NCBI RefSeq assembly: GCF_002157685.2
Contig: NZ_AP026738.1
Span: 4,650,001-4,714,000, forward strand
Length of the DNA: 64,000 nt
DNA from: Comamonas thiooxydans
GTDB lineage: Bacteria; Pseudomonadota; Gammaproteobacteria; Burkholderiales; Burkholderiaceae_C
Direction of reading: 5' to 3'
Both the position numbers and the translations under genes were made by a program. The notes beneath the pieces were generated by a model that saw only the letters and a list, made by a program, of their open reading frames with translations, made no database searches and had not been told where the DNA came from. Each line of letters opens with the position of its first letter. Position 1 is the first letter of the stretch. This document shows, in pieces, positions 27,194-35,540 of this stretch.

Positions 27194-28393
27194 TCACAAG
27201 CCCAGAATCATCTTGGAGATGATGTTCTTCTGGATTTCATTGGAGCCACCGAAGATCGACAGCTTGCGGTAGTTGAAGTAGTTGGCCGAGGCCGTGGCGG
27301 CTTCGTCGATGCCGCCCACAGGCGCCTGGTCATAGCCTTCGTACTGGGCCTCGTCGATATAGGGCACGGCATACACGCCCATGGCCCGGCGGATCAGCGA
27401 CAGGATCTCCTGGCGGATCTCGGTGCCACGGATTTTCAGCATGGAGCTTTCCGCACCGGGCACGCCACCACCGGCCACGGCAGCGATCACACGCAGATTG
27501 GTGGTCTTCATGTTCTCCAGGTCGATCTCGACGCGCGCCATGCGGGCGGCAAACAACGGGTCCTGGTTCAGCGGCTGACCGTTCTTGTGCACCTTGGCGG
27601 CGATGACCTTGAGCTTGGCCAGGGCCGAGATGCAGAAGCCCACGCCCGCAATGCCGGTGCGCTCGTAGGTCAGCAGATACTTTGCATAGGTCCAGCCCCT
27701 GTTTTCCTCGCCCACCAGATTCTCGACAGGCACCTTCACATCGGTGAAGAAGACTTCGTTGACTTCCTTGTCGCCGTCCAGCGTGCGGATGGGGCGCAGC
27801 TCCACGCCGGGGCTGTTCATGTCCACCAGCAAAAAGCTGATGCCGGCCTGGGCCTTGGCCTCGCGGTTGGTGCGCACCAGGCAGAAGATCATGTTGGCGT
27901 GCTGGCCCTGGGTGGTCCAGGTCTTCTGGCCGTTGACGATGTAGAAGTCGCCATCGCGCACGGCCGTGGTCTTCACCGAGGCCAGATCGGAGCCCGCGCC
28001 GGGCTCGGAATAGCCCTGGCACCACCAGTCCTGCCCGCTCAGAATGCGCGGCAGCCAGTACTTCTTTTGCTGCTCGTTGCCGTACTTGATGAGCACCGGC
28101 CCCAGCATGTTCACGCCGAAGGGCACGATGCGCGGGCCGCCGGCCAGAGCGCACTCGGTGTCGAAGATGAACTTCTCGACCGCCCCCCAGCCCGGACCGC
28201 CATGCTCCTGAGGCCAGTGATTCGCATACCAGCCGCGCTCATTGAGGATGGCGTGCCACTCGTCCTGATCGGCCTTGTTCAGACGCTGGCCGGCCTTGAC
28301 CTTGGCCGAAATATGCTTGGGCAGCTTTTCCTTGAGAAAGCTCTGCACCTCGGCGCGAAACGCCTCTTCCTGGGGGGTGAATTGCAAATCCAT
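27194..28393 (-). CDS. Acyl-CoA dehydrogenase (probable partner subunit), 399 aa
   Basis: ATG 28393 was chosen because AGGAA lies 8 bases upstream; another in-frame ATG lies 21 bases earlier. Motifs are WWCQGYSEPGAGSDLAS and FYIVNGQKTWTTQGQHA (mid domain) and IFGGSNEIQKNIISKMILGL at the C-terminus. The last has Gly where most family members have the YEGT Glu, and a Glu is found instead at residue 244 (LLTYERTG), as in isovaleryl-CoA and long-chain types. Together with the 375-residue neighbour it probably forms a heterotetramer (inference). Confidence 0.93.
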   Translation of the reverse strand: MDLQFTPQEEAFRAEVQSFLKEKLPKHISAKVKAGQRLNKADQDEWHAILNERGWYANHWPQEHGGPGWGAVEKFIFDTECALAGGPRIVPFGVNMLGPVLIKYGNEQQKKYWLPRILSGQDWWCQGYSEPGAGSDLASVKTTAVRDGDFYIVNGQKTWTTQGQHANMIFCLVRTNREAKAQAGISFLLVDMNSPGVELRPIRTLDGDKEVNEVFFTDVKVPVENLVGEENRGWTYAKYLLTYERTGIAGVGFCISALAKLKVIAAKVHKNGQPLNQDPLFAARMARVEIDLENMKTTNLRVIAAVAGGGVPGAESSMLKIRGTEIRQEILSLIRRAMGVYAVPYIDEAQYEGYDQAPVGGIDEAATASANYFNYRKLSIFGGSNEIQKNIISKMILGL

Positions 28394-28462
28394 TGCTATT
28401 TCCTGGTAATCCATGGCGCGGCTTCTTGCGCCTTTAATCTTCAAACTGGCATGCCCTTGCGC

Positions 28463-28540
28463 CAGAGGCTGCAAGCAAGGGCCGCCCCGCAGCGATGCAG
28501 CCGTCCCCCTTGGGGGAAGGCGCGCAGCGCCTCAGGGGGC
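28463..28540 (-). repeat. GC-rich post-stop hairpin repeat, copy 6 (short form)
   Basis: Blocks GCAAGCAAGGGCCGCC, CCGCAGCGATGCAGCCGTC, apex CCCCC-TT-GGGGG, AAGGCGCGCAGCGC and CTCAGGGGG. It lies directly after the thiolase stop codon. Confidence 0.85.
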
Positions 28541-28541
28541 G

Positions 28542-29738
28542 TCAAAAGATCTCGAACAGGCCCGCAGCACCCATGCCGCCGGCGATGCACATGGTCACCA
28601 CGCCGTACTTGACCTTGGGGTTGCGGGCCTTGCGGCGCTGGCCTTCGAGCAGAATGTGGCCGGTCAGGCGTGCACCCGTCATGCCGAAGGGGTGGCCGAT
28701 GGCAATCGCGCCGCCGTTGACGTTGAGGCGCTCGTTGGGAATTCCCAGCTGACGCTGGCAATACAGGGCCTGCGAGGCAAAGGCTTCGTTCAGCTCCCAC
28801 AGGTCGATGTCATCCACCGTGAGGCCGTGGCGCTTGAGCAGCTTGGGCACAGCAAACACGGGGCCAATGCCCATCTCGTCAGGCTCGCAGCCGGCCACGG
28901 CAAAGCCGCGGAAAGCGCCCAGGGGCTTGAGGCCCAGGCGCTCTGCCAGCCGGGCTTCCATCACCACGCAGGCGCTGGAGCCGTCGGACAGCTGCGAGGC
29001 ATTGCCGGCCGTGATGAAGTTGCCAGGGCCCTTCACAGGCTCCAGCTTGGCCAGCCCCTCCAGCGTGGTGCTGGCGCGGTTGCAGTTGTCCTGCGTGGCC
29101 ACCACGTCGCGGTAGGTGACTTCGCCGGTTTCCTTGTTCTTCTCCATCATGCGTGTGGAGCAGGCAATGATCTCGTCCTTGAACAGATCGGCGGCCTGGG
29201 CCGCAGCCGTGCGCTGCTGGCTTTGCAGCGAGAATGCATCCTGGTCTTCACGCGTGATGCCGTAGCGCTTGGCCACCACATCGGCGGTGTCGATCATGGC
29301 CATGTAGAGCTCGGGCTTGTGCTCCACCAGCCAGGGGTCCATGTCGGTGGGCAGATTGTTGCCGGCCCGGATGCCGGAGATGGTTTCGATGCCGCCGGCC
29401 AGCATCACGTCCACGCCCTCGGCCACGACGCGCCCCGCAGCGATGGCGATGGATTGCAGACCCGAAGCGCAAAAACGCGTGATGGTGGTGCCGGCGATCG
29501 ACAGCGGCAGCCCGGCGCGCAACACGGTCTGGCGACCCAGATTGCGGCCCTGGAAACCGTCGGGATTGCCGCAGCCCAGAATCAGGTCCTCGATCATTTC
29601 GGGATCGACGCCCGAGCGCTCCACCGCCGCCTTGACGGAGAAAGCAGCCAGCTGGGCCGCAGGAGTGATGTTGAACTCGCCACGATGCGACTTGGTCAGC
29701 GGTGTGCGGGCGGTGGAAACGATAACGGCTTCACGCAT
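28542..29738 (-). CDS. Acetyl-CoA acyltransferase (thiolase)
   Basis: A 398-residue thiolase. The active-site Cys is in [15 protein letters not shown], the catalytic His in [16 protein letters not shown] and the second Cys in [17 protein letters not shown], so all three catalytic elements are intact. It cleaves 3-oxoacyl-CoA with CoA in the last step of a beta-oxidation round. It lies between the dehydrogenase pair and the multifunctional hydratase/dehydrogenase, completing a full beta-oxidation set in one operon. Confidence 0.95.
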   Translation of the reverse strand: MREAVIVSTARTPLTKSHRGEFNITPAAQLAAFSVKAAVERSGVDPEMIEDLILGCGNPDGFQGRNLGRQTVLRAGLPLSIAGTTITRFCASGLQSIAIAAGRVVAEGVDVMLAGGIETISGIRAGNNLPTDMDPWLVEHKPELYMAMIDTADVVAKRYGITREDQDAFSLQSQQRTAAAQAADLFKDEIIACSTRMMEKNKETGEVTYRDVVATQDNCNRASTTLEGLAKLEPVKGPGNFITAGNASQLSDGSSACVVMEARLAERLGLKPLGAFRGFAVAGCEPDEMGIGPVFAVPKLLKRHGLTVDDIDLWELNEAFASQALYCQRQLGIPNERLNVNGGAIAIGHPFGMTGARLTGHILLEGQRRKARNPKVKYGVVTMCIAGGMGAAGLFEIF

Positions 29739-29761
29739 GGTGCTTGTCTCTGTGAATGTTG

Positions 29762-29861
29762 AAAACTACTTTTGATAGCTATCTGTGCTTGTCATTCATT
29801 GATTTCAGATTCTTTTCATACTGAAACCCATGCAAATCAAGCGCTAGCAGCTACTTTTTTC
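29762..29861. repeat. AT-richer intergenic repeat, family 2, copy A
   Basis: A stretch of about 100 bases whose ends are related as an imperfect inverted repeat: TAGCTATCTGTGCTTG near the left end and CAAGCGCTAGCAGCTA near the right, followed by a T-rich run. A second related copy lies at 35444-35540. Both are far lower in GC than the surrounding genes. Confidence 0.55.
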
Positions 29862-29885
29862 TTAGCAATGGACGCAACTCAAGCA

Positions 29886-29978
29886 AGGGATGCCCAGCAA
29901 GGGCCGCCCCGCAGCGAAGGCATCGTCCCCCTCCCGCGAAGCGAGAGAGGGGGAAGGCGCGTCAGCGCCTCAGGGGGT
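29886..29978 (-). repeat. GC-rich post-stop hairpin repeat, copy 7 (long form)
   Basis: Blocks GGGATGCCCAGCAAGGGC, GCCCCGCAGCGAAGGCATCG, the CCCCCTC arm, apex CCGCGAAGCGAG, GAGGGGGAAGGCGCG, CCTCAGGGGG. It lies directly after the stop codon of the bifunctional 3-hydroxyacyl-CoA dehydrogenase gene. Confidence 0.85.
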
Positions 29979-29979
29979 G

Positions 29980-32097
29980 TTACTTATTCAGGCTTTCGAA
30001 GTCCCTGCCCTCGGCCACCAGCTTCTGCAGCAGCGGCGCAGGCTTCCAGAACAGCGCGTCTTCCTTGGCAAAGGCTTCGATATCGGCCAGCACCTTGGGA
30101 AGGCCCTGCATATCGGCCCACTTCATGGGGCCGCCGCGGTGGCGCGGAAAGCCGTAGCCGGAGATAAAGGTCACATCCACATCCAACGGGCGCAGCGCAA
30201 TGCCCTCGCCCACCACCTTGGCGCCTTCGTTGACCATGGCGGCCATGTAGCGGCGCATGATTTCCTCGGCCGTGAACGGGCGCGGTGTCACGCCCTTCTT
30301 GGCGCGCTCGGCATCCACAATCGCCAGCACTTCGGGGTCGGGCTGACCGATGCGCGCGCCTTGCGGATAGAGGTAAAAGCCGCGTCCCGTCTTCTGACCA
30401 AACCAGCCGTTTTCACAGATGCGGTCGGCAATCTCCACATAACGGGCTTTGGGGTCGCGCGTGGCAGCACGGCGCTTGCGCGTGGCCCAGCCGATATCGC
30501 CGCCGGCCAGATCGGTGACCTGGAAGGGGCCCATGGCAAAGCCGAAACCGCGCACGGCTTCGTCGATCTCGTAGGGACTGGCACCGTCTTCCATCAGGTA
30601 GTCGGCGGCCTGCTTGTAGGTGGCCAGAATGCGGTTGCCGATAAAGCCGTCGCAGACGCCGGCGCGCACCGGCACCTTCTTCATCTTCTTGGCCAGCTCG
30701 AAGGCCGTGGTCACCACATCGGGGGCCACCTTGGCGGGCACGACGATCTCCAGCAGCTTCATGATGTTGGCCGGGCTGAAGAAGTGCAGACCGATCACGT
30801 CCTGCGGGCGGCTGGTGACGGCGGCAATCGCGTCGATGTCCAGATACGAGGTGTTGGTGGCCAGCACGGCGCCGCTCTTGCAGACGCGGTCCAGCTCCCT
30901 GAACACGGCCTTCTTGACCTCCAGGTCTTCGAAGACCGCCTCGATCACCAGATCCACATCGGCAATGTCGTCATAGCGGGTCGAGGGCGTATAGCGAGCC
31001 ATGATGGCGGCCTTGGCTTCCTCGCTCATGCGGCCCTTGGCAATCAGGCCGTTGTAGACCTTCTCCACATTGGCCTGACCGCGTGCGATGGATTCGGCAT
31101 CGCGCTCGATCATGGTCACGACCAGGCCGGCATCCAGCGCCGAGACGGTGATGCCCGCGCCCATGGTGCCGCCACCGATGATGGCGATCTTGCTGAAGGC
31201 GCGCGGCTGGGCAGCGCGGGCCTCGGGAATCTTGGCCGTCTCGCGCTCGGCAAAGAAGGCGTGGATCAGGCCGGCGCGCTGCGGGCTGTCGATACAGGCC
31301 AGAAACTGGGCACGCTCGAACTTCAGGCCTTCCGCAAAAGGCAGATCCAGCGCGGCCTGCACGCAATCGATGATCTTCAGGGGCGAGAACAGACCGCGCG
31401 ACTTCTTGGCCGTGTCGGCACGCAGCACATCGAGTTCCGCCTGGGCGGCTGCCTTGTCGGCCAGACGACCCGGCGTGGCGCTGACGGGACGCAGCGGTGC
31501 GCCCTGCGCCAGCAATTCACGCGCATAGGCCAGGCCCGCAGCCACGGGGTCCGTGCCCTCTTCCAGCTTGTCCACCAGACCGGCTGCCAGTCCGGCCTTG
31601 GCGCCGATCTGCTGGCCGCTGAGCATCAGCTCGGTCGCGGCCTTCACGCCCATCAGGCGCGGTGCACGCTGCGTGCCGCCGGCGCCGGGCACCAGACCCA
31701 GAGAGACTTCGGGAAGACCCAGCTTCGCGCCCGGCAGCGCCAGGCGGTAATGCGCCGACATGGCGATCTCCAGACCGCCACCCAGTGCCGCGCCATGAAT
31801 CACGGCCACCACGGGCTTGCTGCAGGCCTCGATACGGTTGCAGACATCGGGCAGGAAAGGCTGGACCGGAGGCTTGCCGAATTCGCGGATATCGGCACCG
31901 GCGATGAAAGCCTTGCCCTGACCCACGATGACCACGGCCTTGACCGCAGCACTGGCATCGGCCTGCTCCATGGCCGCCATCAGACCCTGGCGCACGGCAG
32001 CGCCCAGCGCATTGACGGGCGGATTGTTGACGCTGACGAGCAGGACGTCACCGTCTTGCTTGAGTTCAACGACAGAAGTGCTGGCTTCGGCGGTCAT
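29980..32097 (-). CDS. Bifunctional enoyl-CoA hydratase / 3-hydroxyacyl-CoA dehydrogenase (FadB/FadJ type)
   Basis: A 705-residue fusion protein. The N-terminal crotonase domain (about 1-190) has IHGAALGGGLEIAMSAHYRL and LGLPEVSLGLVPGAGGTQR with both catalytic acidic positions. The central NAD domain begins KIAIIGGGTMGAGITVSALD, and the catalytic His is in VIGLHFFSPANIMKLLEIV. C-terminal dehydrogenase domains follow (AGVCDGFIGNRILATY; RHRGGPMKWAD). It hydrates trans-2-enoyl-CoA and oxidises the product. It is the first gene of the minus-strand catabolic operon and faces a divergent LysR gene across 112 bases. Confidence 0.95.
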   Translation of the reverse strand: MTAEASTSVVELKQDGDVLLVSVNNPPVNALGAAVRQGLMAAMEQADASAAVKAVVIVGQGKAFIAGADIREFGKPPVQPFLPDVCNRIEACSKPVVAVIHGAALGGGLEIAMSAHYRLALPGAKLGLPEVSLGLVPGAGGTQRAPRLMGVKAATELMLSGQQIGAKAGLAAGLVDKLEEGTDPVAAGLAYARELLAQGAPLRPVSATPGRLADKAAAQAELDVLRADTAKKSRGLFSPLKIIDCVQAALDLPFAEGLKFERAQFLACIDSPQRAGLIHAFFAERETAKIPEARAAQPRAFSKIAIIGGGTMGAGITVSALDAGLVVTMIERDAESIARGQANVEKVYNGLIAKGRMSEEAKAAIMARYTPSTRYDDIADVDLVIEAVFEDLEVKKAVFRELDRVCKSGAVLATNTSYLDIDAIAAVTSRPQDVIGLHFFSPANIMKLLEIVVPAKVAPDVVTTAFELAKKMKKVPVRAGVCDGFIGNRILATYKQAADYLMEDGASPYEIDEAVRGFGFAMGPFQVTDLAGGDIGWATRKRRAATRDPKARYVEIADRICENGWFGQKTGRGFYLYPQGARIGQPDPEVLAIVDAERAKKGVTPRPFTAEEIMRRYMAAMVNEGAKVVGEGIALRPLDVDVTFISGYGFPRHRGGPMKWADMQGLPKVLADIEAFAKEDALFWKPAPLLQKLVAEGRDFESLNK

Positions 32098-32173
32098 GCG
32101 TGTCTCCTGAATCTCTTTATGGAATGGGCTTTATTTTTACGACGACAATGTTTTCTAACAATCCCATGAATCA

Positions 32174-32188
32174 TTGACAGACTGTCAA
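32174..32188. promoter_or_regulatory. Perfect palindrome between divergent LysR and fadB-like genes (candidate operator)
   Basis: TTGACAG-A-CTGTCAA, a perfect 7+1+7 inverted repeat in the 112-base divergent intergenic region. It has the T-N11-A form of LysR-type operators. It lies about 22 bases before the LysR start and 77 bases before the fadB-like start, so it is well placed to control both. Confidence 0.6.
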
Positions 32189-32209
32189 AGGAAATTGGAC
32201 AAACACACC

Positions 32210-33127
32210 ATGGACTCCCAATCACTGACCCTGCTGGTCGAAATCATTGATAGCGGCAATCTCAGCCAGGCAGCGCGCAAGCTCAAGATGACGCGTGCCA
32301 ATGTGAGCTATCACCTGACCCAGCTGGAGAAGTCTGCGGGCGTGCAGCTGGTCAAGCGCACCACGCGCCGCGTGGAGCCCACGGAGATCGGCATGCGCCT
32401 CTATGAGCACGGGCGCAACATCCACAACGAAATGCTGGCCGCGCGCGAGGCCATCACGACGCTGGGCCAAAGTCTGCAGGGCCGCGTGGGCATCAGCGTG
32501 CCCAGCGGCTACGGCCAGATCGTGATGAGCGAATGGCTGATCGAGTTCAAGCGCCTGTACCCGGGCATCGTGCTCGACGTGCTGTTCGAGAACCGGGCCG
32601 ACAATCTGCGTGACGATGTGGACATCATCGTGCGCGTGATCCAGGAGCCCCCCCTGTCCCTGGTGGCGCGCAGCCTGGGCACGGTGCGCTATCTGGCCTG
32701 TGCCTCCCGTGAATATGCGCAGACCCACGGCCTGCCCAAAACCCTGCATGCCCTGCGCGCCAGCCCGCTGATCACCGCCGGCGTGACGGGGCGGCAACTG
32801 CGGCTGGCCGCCTATCTGGGTGCCGAGCGCCACGAGGTGATGCTGGAGCCCACCATGATCTCCGAGCATTTCCCTTTTCTGCGCGACGGCATCCTGGCCG
32901 GCCTGGGCGTGGGCCTGGTGCCCGACTACGTGGTGCAGGACAAGCTGGCCACGGGCGAGGTGCTGAGTACGCTGGACGAGTACCGGCTCAGCATTTTCGG
33001 CACCCATATGTATCTGCTCTACCTGCCCAACCGGCATCAGACCAAGGCCGTGCGCACCTGCATCGATTTTCTGCTGGCCAAGGCCCAGCCCGAGGCAACC
33101 CGGCTGGCCGTGACGCCCCAGCACTGA
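32210..33127 (+). CDS. LysR family transcriptional regulator (divergent to catabolic operon)
   Basis: A 305-residue LysR protein. ATG 32210 gives MDSQSLTLLVEIIDSGNLSQ; the upstream in-frame TTG at 32174 lies inside the palindrome and is unlikely. The helix-turn-helix includes SQAARKLKMTRANVSYHLTQ, followed by an effector domain with LQGRVGISVPSGYGQIVM. It is transcribed away from the fadB-like gene, the classic LysR layout, so it is the likely regulator of the 12.7-32.1 kb operon and of itself. A convergent terminator separates it from the AraC gene. Confidence 0.92.
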   Translation: MDSQSLTLLVEIIDSGNLSQAARKLKMTRANVSYHLTQLEKSAGVQLVKRTTRRVEPTEIGMRLYEHGRNIHNEMLAAREAITTLGQSLQGRVGISVPSGYGQIVMSEWLIEFKRLYPGIVLDVLFENRADNLRDDVDIIVRVIQEPPLSLVARSLGTVRYLACASREYAQTHGLPKTLHALRASPLITAGVTGRQLRLAAYLGAERHEVMLEPTMISEHFPFLRDGILAGLGVGLVPDYVVQDKLATGEVLSTLDEYRLSIFGTHMYLLYLPNRHQTKAVRTCIDFLLAKAQPEATRLAVTPQH

Positions 33128-33137
33128 GGCGCAATGC

Positions 33138-33165
33138 AAAACGCCAGCGCGCAGGCTGGCGTTTT
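33138..33165. terminator. Bidirectional rho-independent terminator
   Basis: An 11-bp perfect stem AAAACGCCAGC/GCTGGCGTTTT with a 6-base loop lies between the convergent LysR (+) and AraC (-) genes. T runs on both strands make it usable in both directions. Confidence 0.9.
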
Positions 33166-33181
33166 CATTGGGACGGAGGCC

Positions 33182-34198
33182 TCAGGACAGGCTGCGATTC
33201 AGGTTCTGCTGGCGCCAGCTGCTGGGGCTTTGCTGAAAATGCTTGCTGAACCAGCGCGTGAACGAGCTGTTCTCGGCAAAGCCGGCCTGAGCGGCCGCTT
33301 CGCTCACCGACAGTTGCGGATTCTGCAGCGCACGCAGCGCGGCCTGGCTGCGCACGGCGTCCAGCGTTTCCTGAAAGCTGGTGTTCTGGGTTTCGAGGTG
33401 CCGCTGCAGCGAGCGGGCCGTATAGCCAAGCGCGCCGGCCACATGGGCAATGCTGTGGCGCCCGTGGGGCAGCAGCGACTGCAAGGTGCTGCGCACCTGC
33501 TGCTCCAGCGATCTGGCCATGGGCCGCGGTGCGTGGCTCTCCATGAGGCTGCGGGCGTGGCTCTCCATGAGGCTGTCGTGGTCGGCATCGATGGCCTCCA
33601 GATCCTCGTTGCTCACCACGATGCCATCGAAGTCCGAGCCGAACACGATCTCGCTGCCCAGCACGCGGCGATGGCTCATGGTGCTGCCCGGCGAGCTGTG
33701 CGAGAAGTGAATGCTGGCCGGGCTCCAGCCCCTGCCCAGCTGATATCGGCACAGACTCATCAGCGCCGTGATCCCCAGCTCCACCGGGTGGCGCCCCGGA
33801 CTCTCGCGCTCGGTATCCAGGTTCAGCTGGATGATGGAATAACGCCCCTGGGTCACCACCTCCGTGCCCACGGTGGTGCTGATCATGTGGTCATAGTCCT
33901 TGAAGGTCTTGAGCATGCTGGAGAGGCTGGCCTGATGCTGCAGCAGCAGGCTGATCGGCCCGAAGTCGGACAGACGCCAATGCGAGCCCATGAGCAGGCC
34001 CAGTGAGGCATGCCCGGCCTGGGCGGACGAAGCCTCGAGCAACTGCGCAAACGCAGCTTCTGGAACCATGAGGTCGGGAGAATTCAGGCAACTGTGGTCC
34101 AGCCCCACCTGGCGGAACATGCGCAGCGGGTCGATGCCGAGCTCGTTCGCCACCTTGGCGTATTTGCACAGGCTCACACTTCGGATACGGGGCTTCAT
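33182..34198 (-). CDS. AraC family transcriptional regulator (OruR-like)
   Basis: A 338-residue AraC regulator from ATG 34198 (MKPRIRSVSLCKYAKVANEL). The N-terminal two-thirds match the arabinose-binding-like domain of OruR/VirF-type regulators (ASSAQAGHASLGLLMGSHWR). The C-terminal two helix-turn-helix motifs are SIAHVAGALGYTARSLQRHL and AAAQAGFAENSSFTRWFSKH. A 24-base tandem duplication gives LMESHARSLMESHA in the linker (33531-33578). It is divergent from the TauD-like dioxygenase gene across 349 bases, suggesting it regulates that gene. Confidence 0.9.
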   Translation of the reverse strand: MKPRIRSVSLCKYAKVANELGIDPLRMFRQVGLDHSCLNSPDLMVPEAAFAQLLEASSAQAGHASLGLLMGSHWRLSDFGPISLLLQHQASLSSMLKTFKDYDHMISTTVGTEVVTQGRYSIIQLNLDTERESPGRHPVELGITALMSLCRYQLGRGWSPASIHFSHSSPGSTMSHRRVLGSEIVFGSDFDGIVVSNEDLEAIDADHDSLMESHARSLMESHAPRPMARSLEQQVRSTLQSLLPHGRHSIAHVAGALGYTARSLQRHLETQNTSFQETLDAVRSQAALRALQNPQLSVSEAAAQAGFAENSSFTRWFSKHFQQSPSSWRQQNLNRSLS

Positions 34199-34547
34199 CG
34201 TGACCAGGAAAACGGTTGATCCGGGTACTGCGCAACAGGCCCGGATTTCATGGATGGAAACAGGCTCCAGGGGCAACCTGCATTTCGGGTGTTGATGTTT
34301 ATCAATATCACAACAAGCAGTCAATCAATGGATACCAGTAGATCACTGCAGATATGACGGTTCGACGCGCAGATGCGTCCACTTCAAGACGCCCCAGGCC
34401 CGGCCCTAGGGTTTTCCTTGCACCCACCCAAGAGGGCAACAAGCTGACGTGATCGGTCAAGCCCCGGGGCTGTTGCTGCGCCGAGAATTTTTCCATCAGA
34501 CGGCGGCGTCCTGCATCAAGGCCTTGCCGGGAACTTAGGAGAAGACC

Positions 34548-35390
34548 ATGAAAGTCGAACAACTGACCTGCAGCATCGGCGCTGAGGTTTCCGACATCCA
34601 CCTCGGCGATGCGTCCCGCGACAAGGGCCTGGCCGAGGAAATTCGCGCGCTGCTGCTGCAGCACAAGGTGCTGTTCTTCCGCGATCAGAACATCACGCGG
34701 GCCGAGCATGTGGGCTTTGCCCGCCACTTCGGCGATCTGGAAGACCACCCCGTGGCCGGCAGCGATCCCGACCACCCCGGTCTGGTGCAGATCTACCGCA
34801 GCGAAAAGCGCGAAAACTACGAGAACACCTATCACACCGACGGTCAGTGGCGCGAGAACCCGACCATGGGCTGCGTGCTGCGCTGCATCGAAGGCCCGGC
34901 CGTCGGCGGCGACACCATCTGGGTCAATATGGCCGAGGCCTACCGCAATCTGCCCGAGGACATCAAGAAAAAGATTGACGGTCTCAAGGCCAAGTCCAGC
35001 ATCGAGCACGGCTTCGGCGCCGTCATGCCCGAAGAAAAGCGCCTGGAACTGGGCCGCCAGCATCCTCCGGTCGAACATCCCGTGGTGCGCACCCACCCCG
35101 AAACCGGCGAGAAGATTCTCTACGTCTGCAGCTTCACCACCCACTTTGCCAACTACCACACGCCCGAGAACGTGCGCTATGGTCAGGACAAGACGCCCGG
35201 TGCCAGCATGCTGCTGAACTACCTGATCAGTCAGGCGGCCATCCCCGAGTACCAGGTGCGCTTTCGCTGGAAGCCCGGCAGCGTCGCCATGTGGGACAAC
35301 CGCTGCACCCAGCATTACGCCGTGCAGGATTACTGGCCCGCCGCGCGCAAGATGGAGCGCGCAGCCATCATCGGCGACAAGCCTTTTTGA
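34548..35390 (+). CDS. TauD/TfdA family Fe(II)/2-oxoglutarate dioxygenase
   Basis: A 280-residue 2-oxoglutarate-dependent dioxygenase. The iron triad is H96-x-D98 (TYHTDGQW) and H256 (CTQHYAVQDY), and the 2-oxoglutarate-binding Arg is R271 (RKMERAAI). AGGAG precedes the ATG by 6 bases. The family hydroxylates taurine, phenoxyacetates, alkyl sulfates and related compounds, releasing succinate and CO2. The substrate is unknown here. The 349-base upstream region separates it from the divergent AraC gene. A strong terminator follows. Confidence 0.93.
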   Translation: MKVEQLTCSIGAEVSDIHLGDASRDKGLAEEIRALLLQHKVLFFRDQNITRAEHVGFARHFGDLEDHPVAGSDPDHPGLVQIYRSEKRENYENTYHTDGQWRENPTMGCVLRCIEGPAVGGDTIWVNMAEAYRNLPEDIKKKIDGLKAKSSIEHGFGAVMPEEKRLELGRQHPPVEHPVVRTHPETGEKILYVCSFTTHFANYHTPENVRYGQDKTPGASMLLNYLISQAAIPEYQVRFRWKPGSVAMWDNRCTQHYAVQDYWPAARKMERAAIIGDKPF

Positions 35391-35443
35391 GCGAGCTATC
35401 TGACCCGCTTTTTTGACCAGCCATTGCCAGCCACCGGCGCTGC

Positions 35444-35540
35444 ACAAAAACAATAGCCGGCATCGCTTGCTTATTCTTGAAAGCAAAGCCATAGCTGCCT
35501 GAAACGCTTTGAAAACAAGCGCAGGCAGCTATTATTTTTC
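35444..35540. repeat. AT-richer intergenic repeat, family 2, copy B
   Basis: Its left part (ATAGCCGG-CATCGCTTGCTTA) and right part (AAAACAAGCGC-AGGCAGCTA, then a T-rich run) correspond in order to the element at 29762-29861, but the two copies differ inside. The right half forms the terminator described separately. Confidence 0.5.
35491..35540 (+). terminator. Rho-independent terminator after the TauD-like gene
   Basis: An 11-bp perfect stem ATAGCTGCCTG/CAGGCAGCTAT with an inner CGCTT/AAGCG pairing in the loop, followed by TATTTTTC. It lies 100 bases after the dioxygenase stop codon. Confidence 0.85.

Noticed and set aside
27194..28474. Longer start for the second acyl-CoA dehydrogenase at 28474
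   Set aside because: The extra residues are basic and unlike the family; ATG 28393 has a ribosome site and gives the standard N-terminus.
14755..29978. GC-rich repeats as a CRISPR array
   Set aside because: Copies are spread over 15 kb between genes, with no regular spacers and no cas genes.
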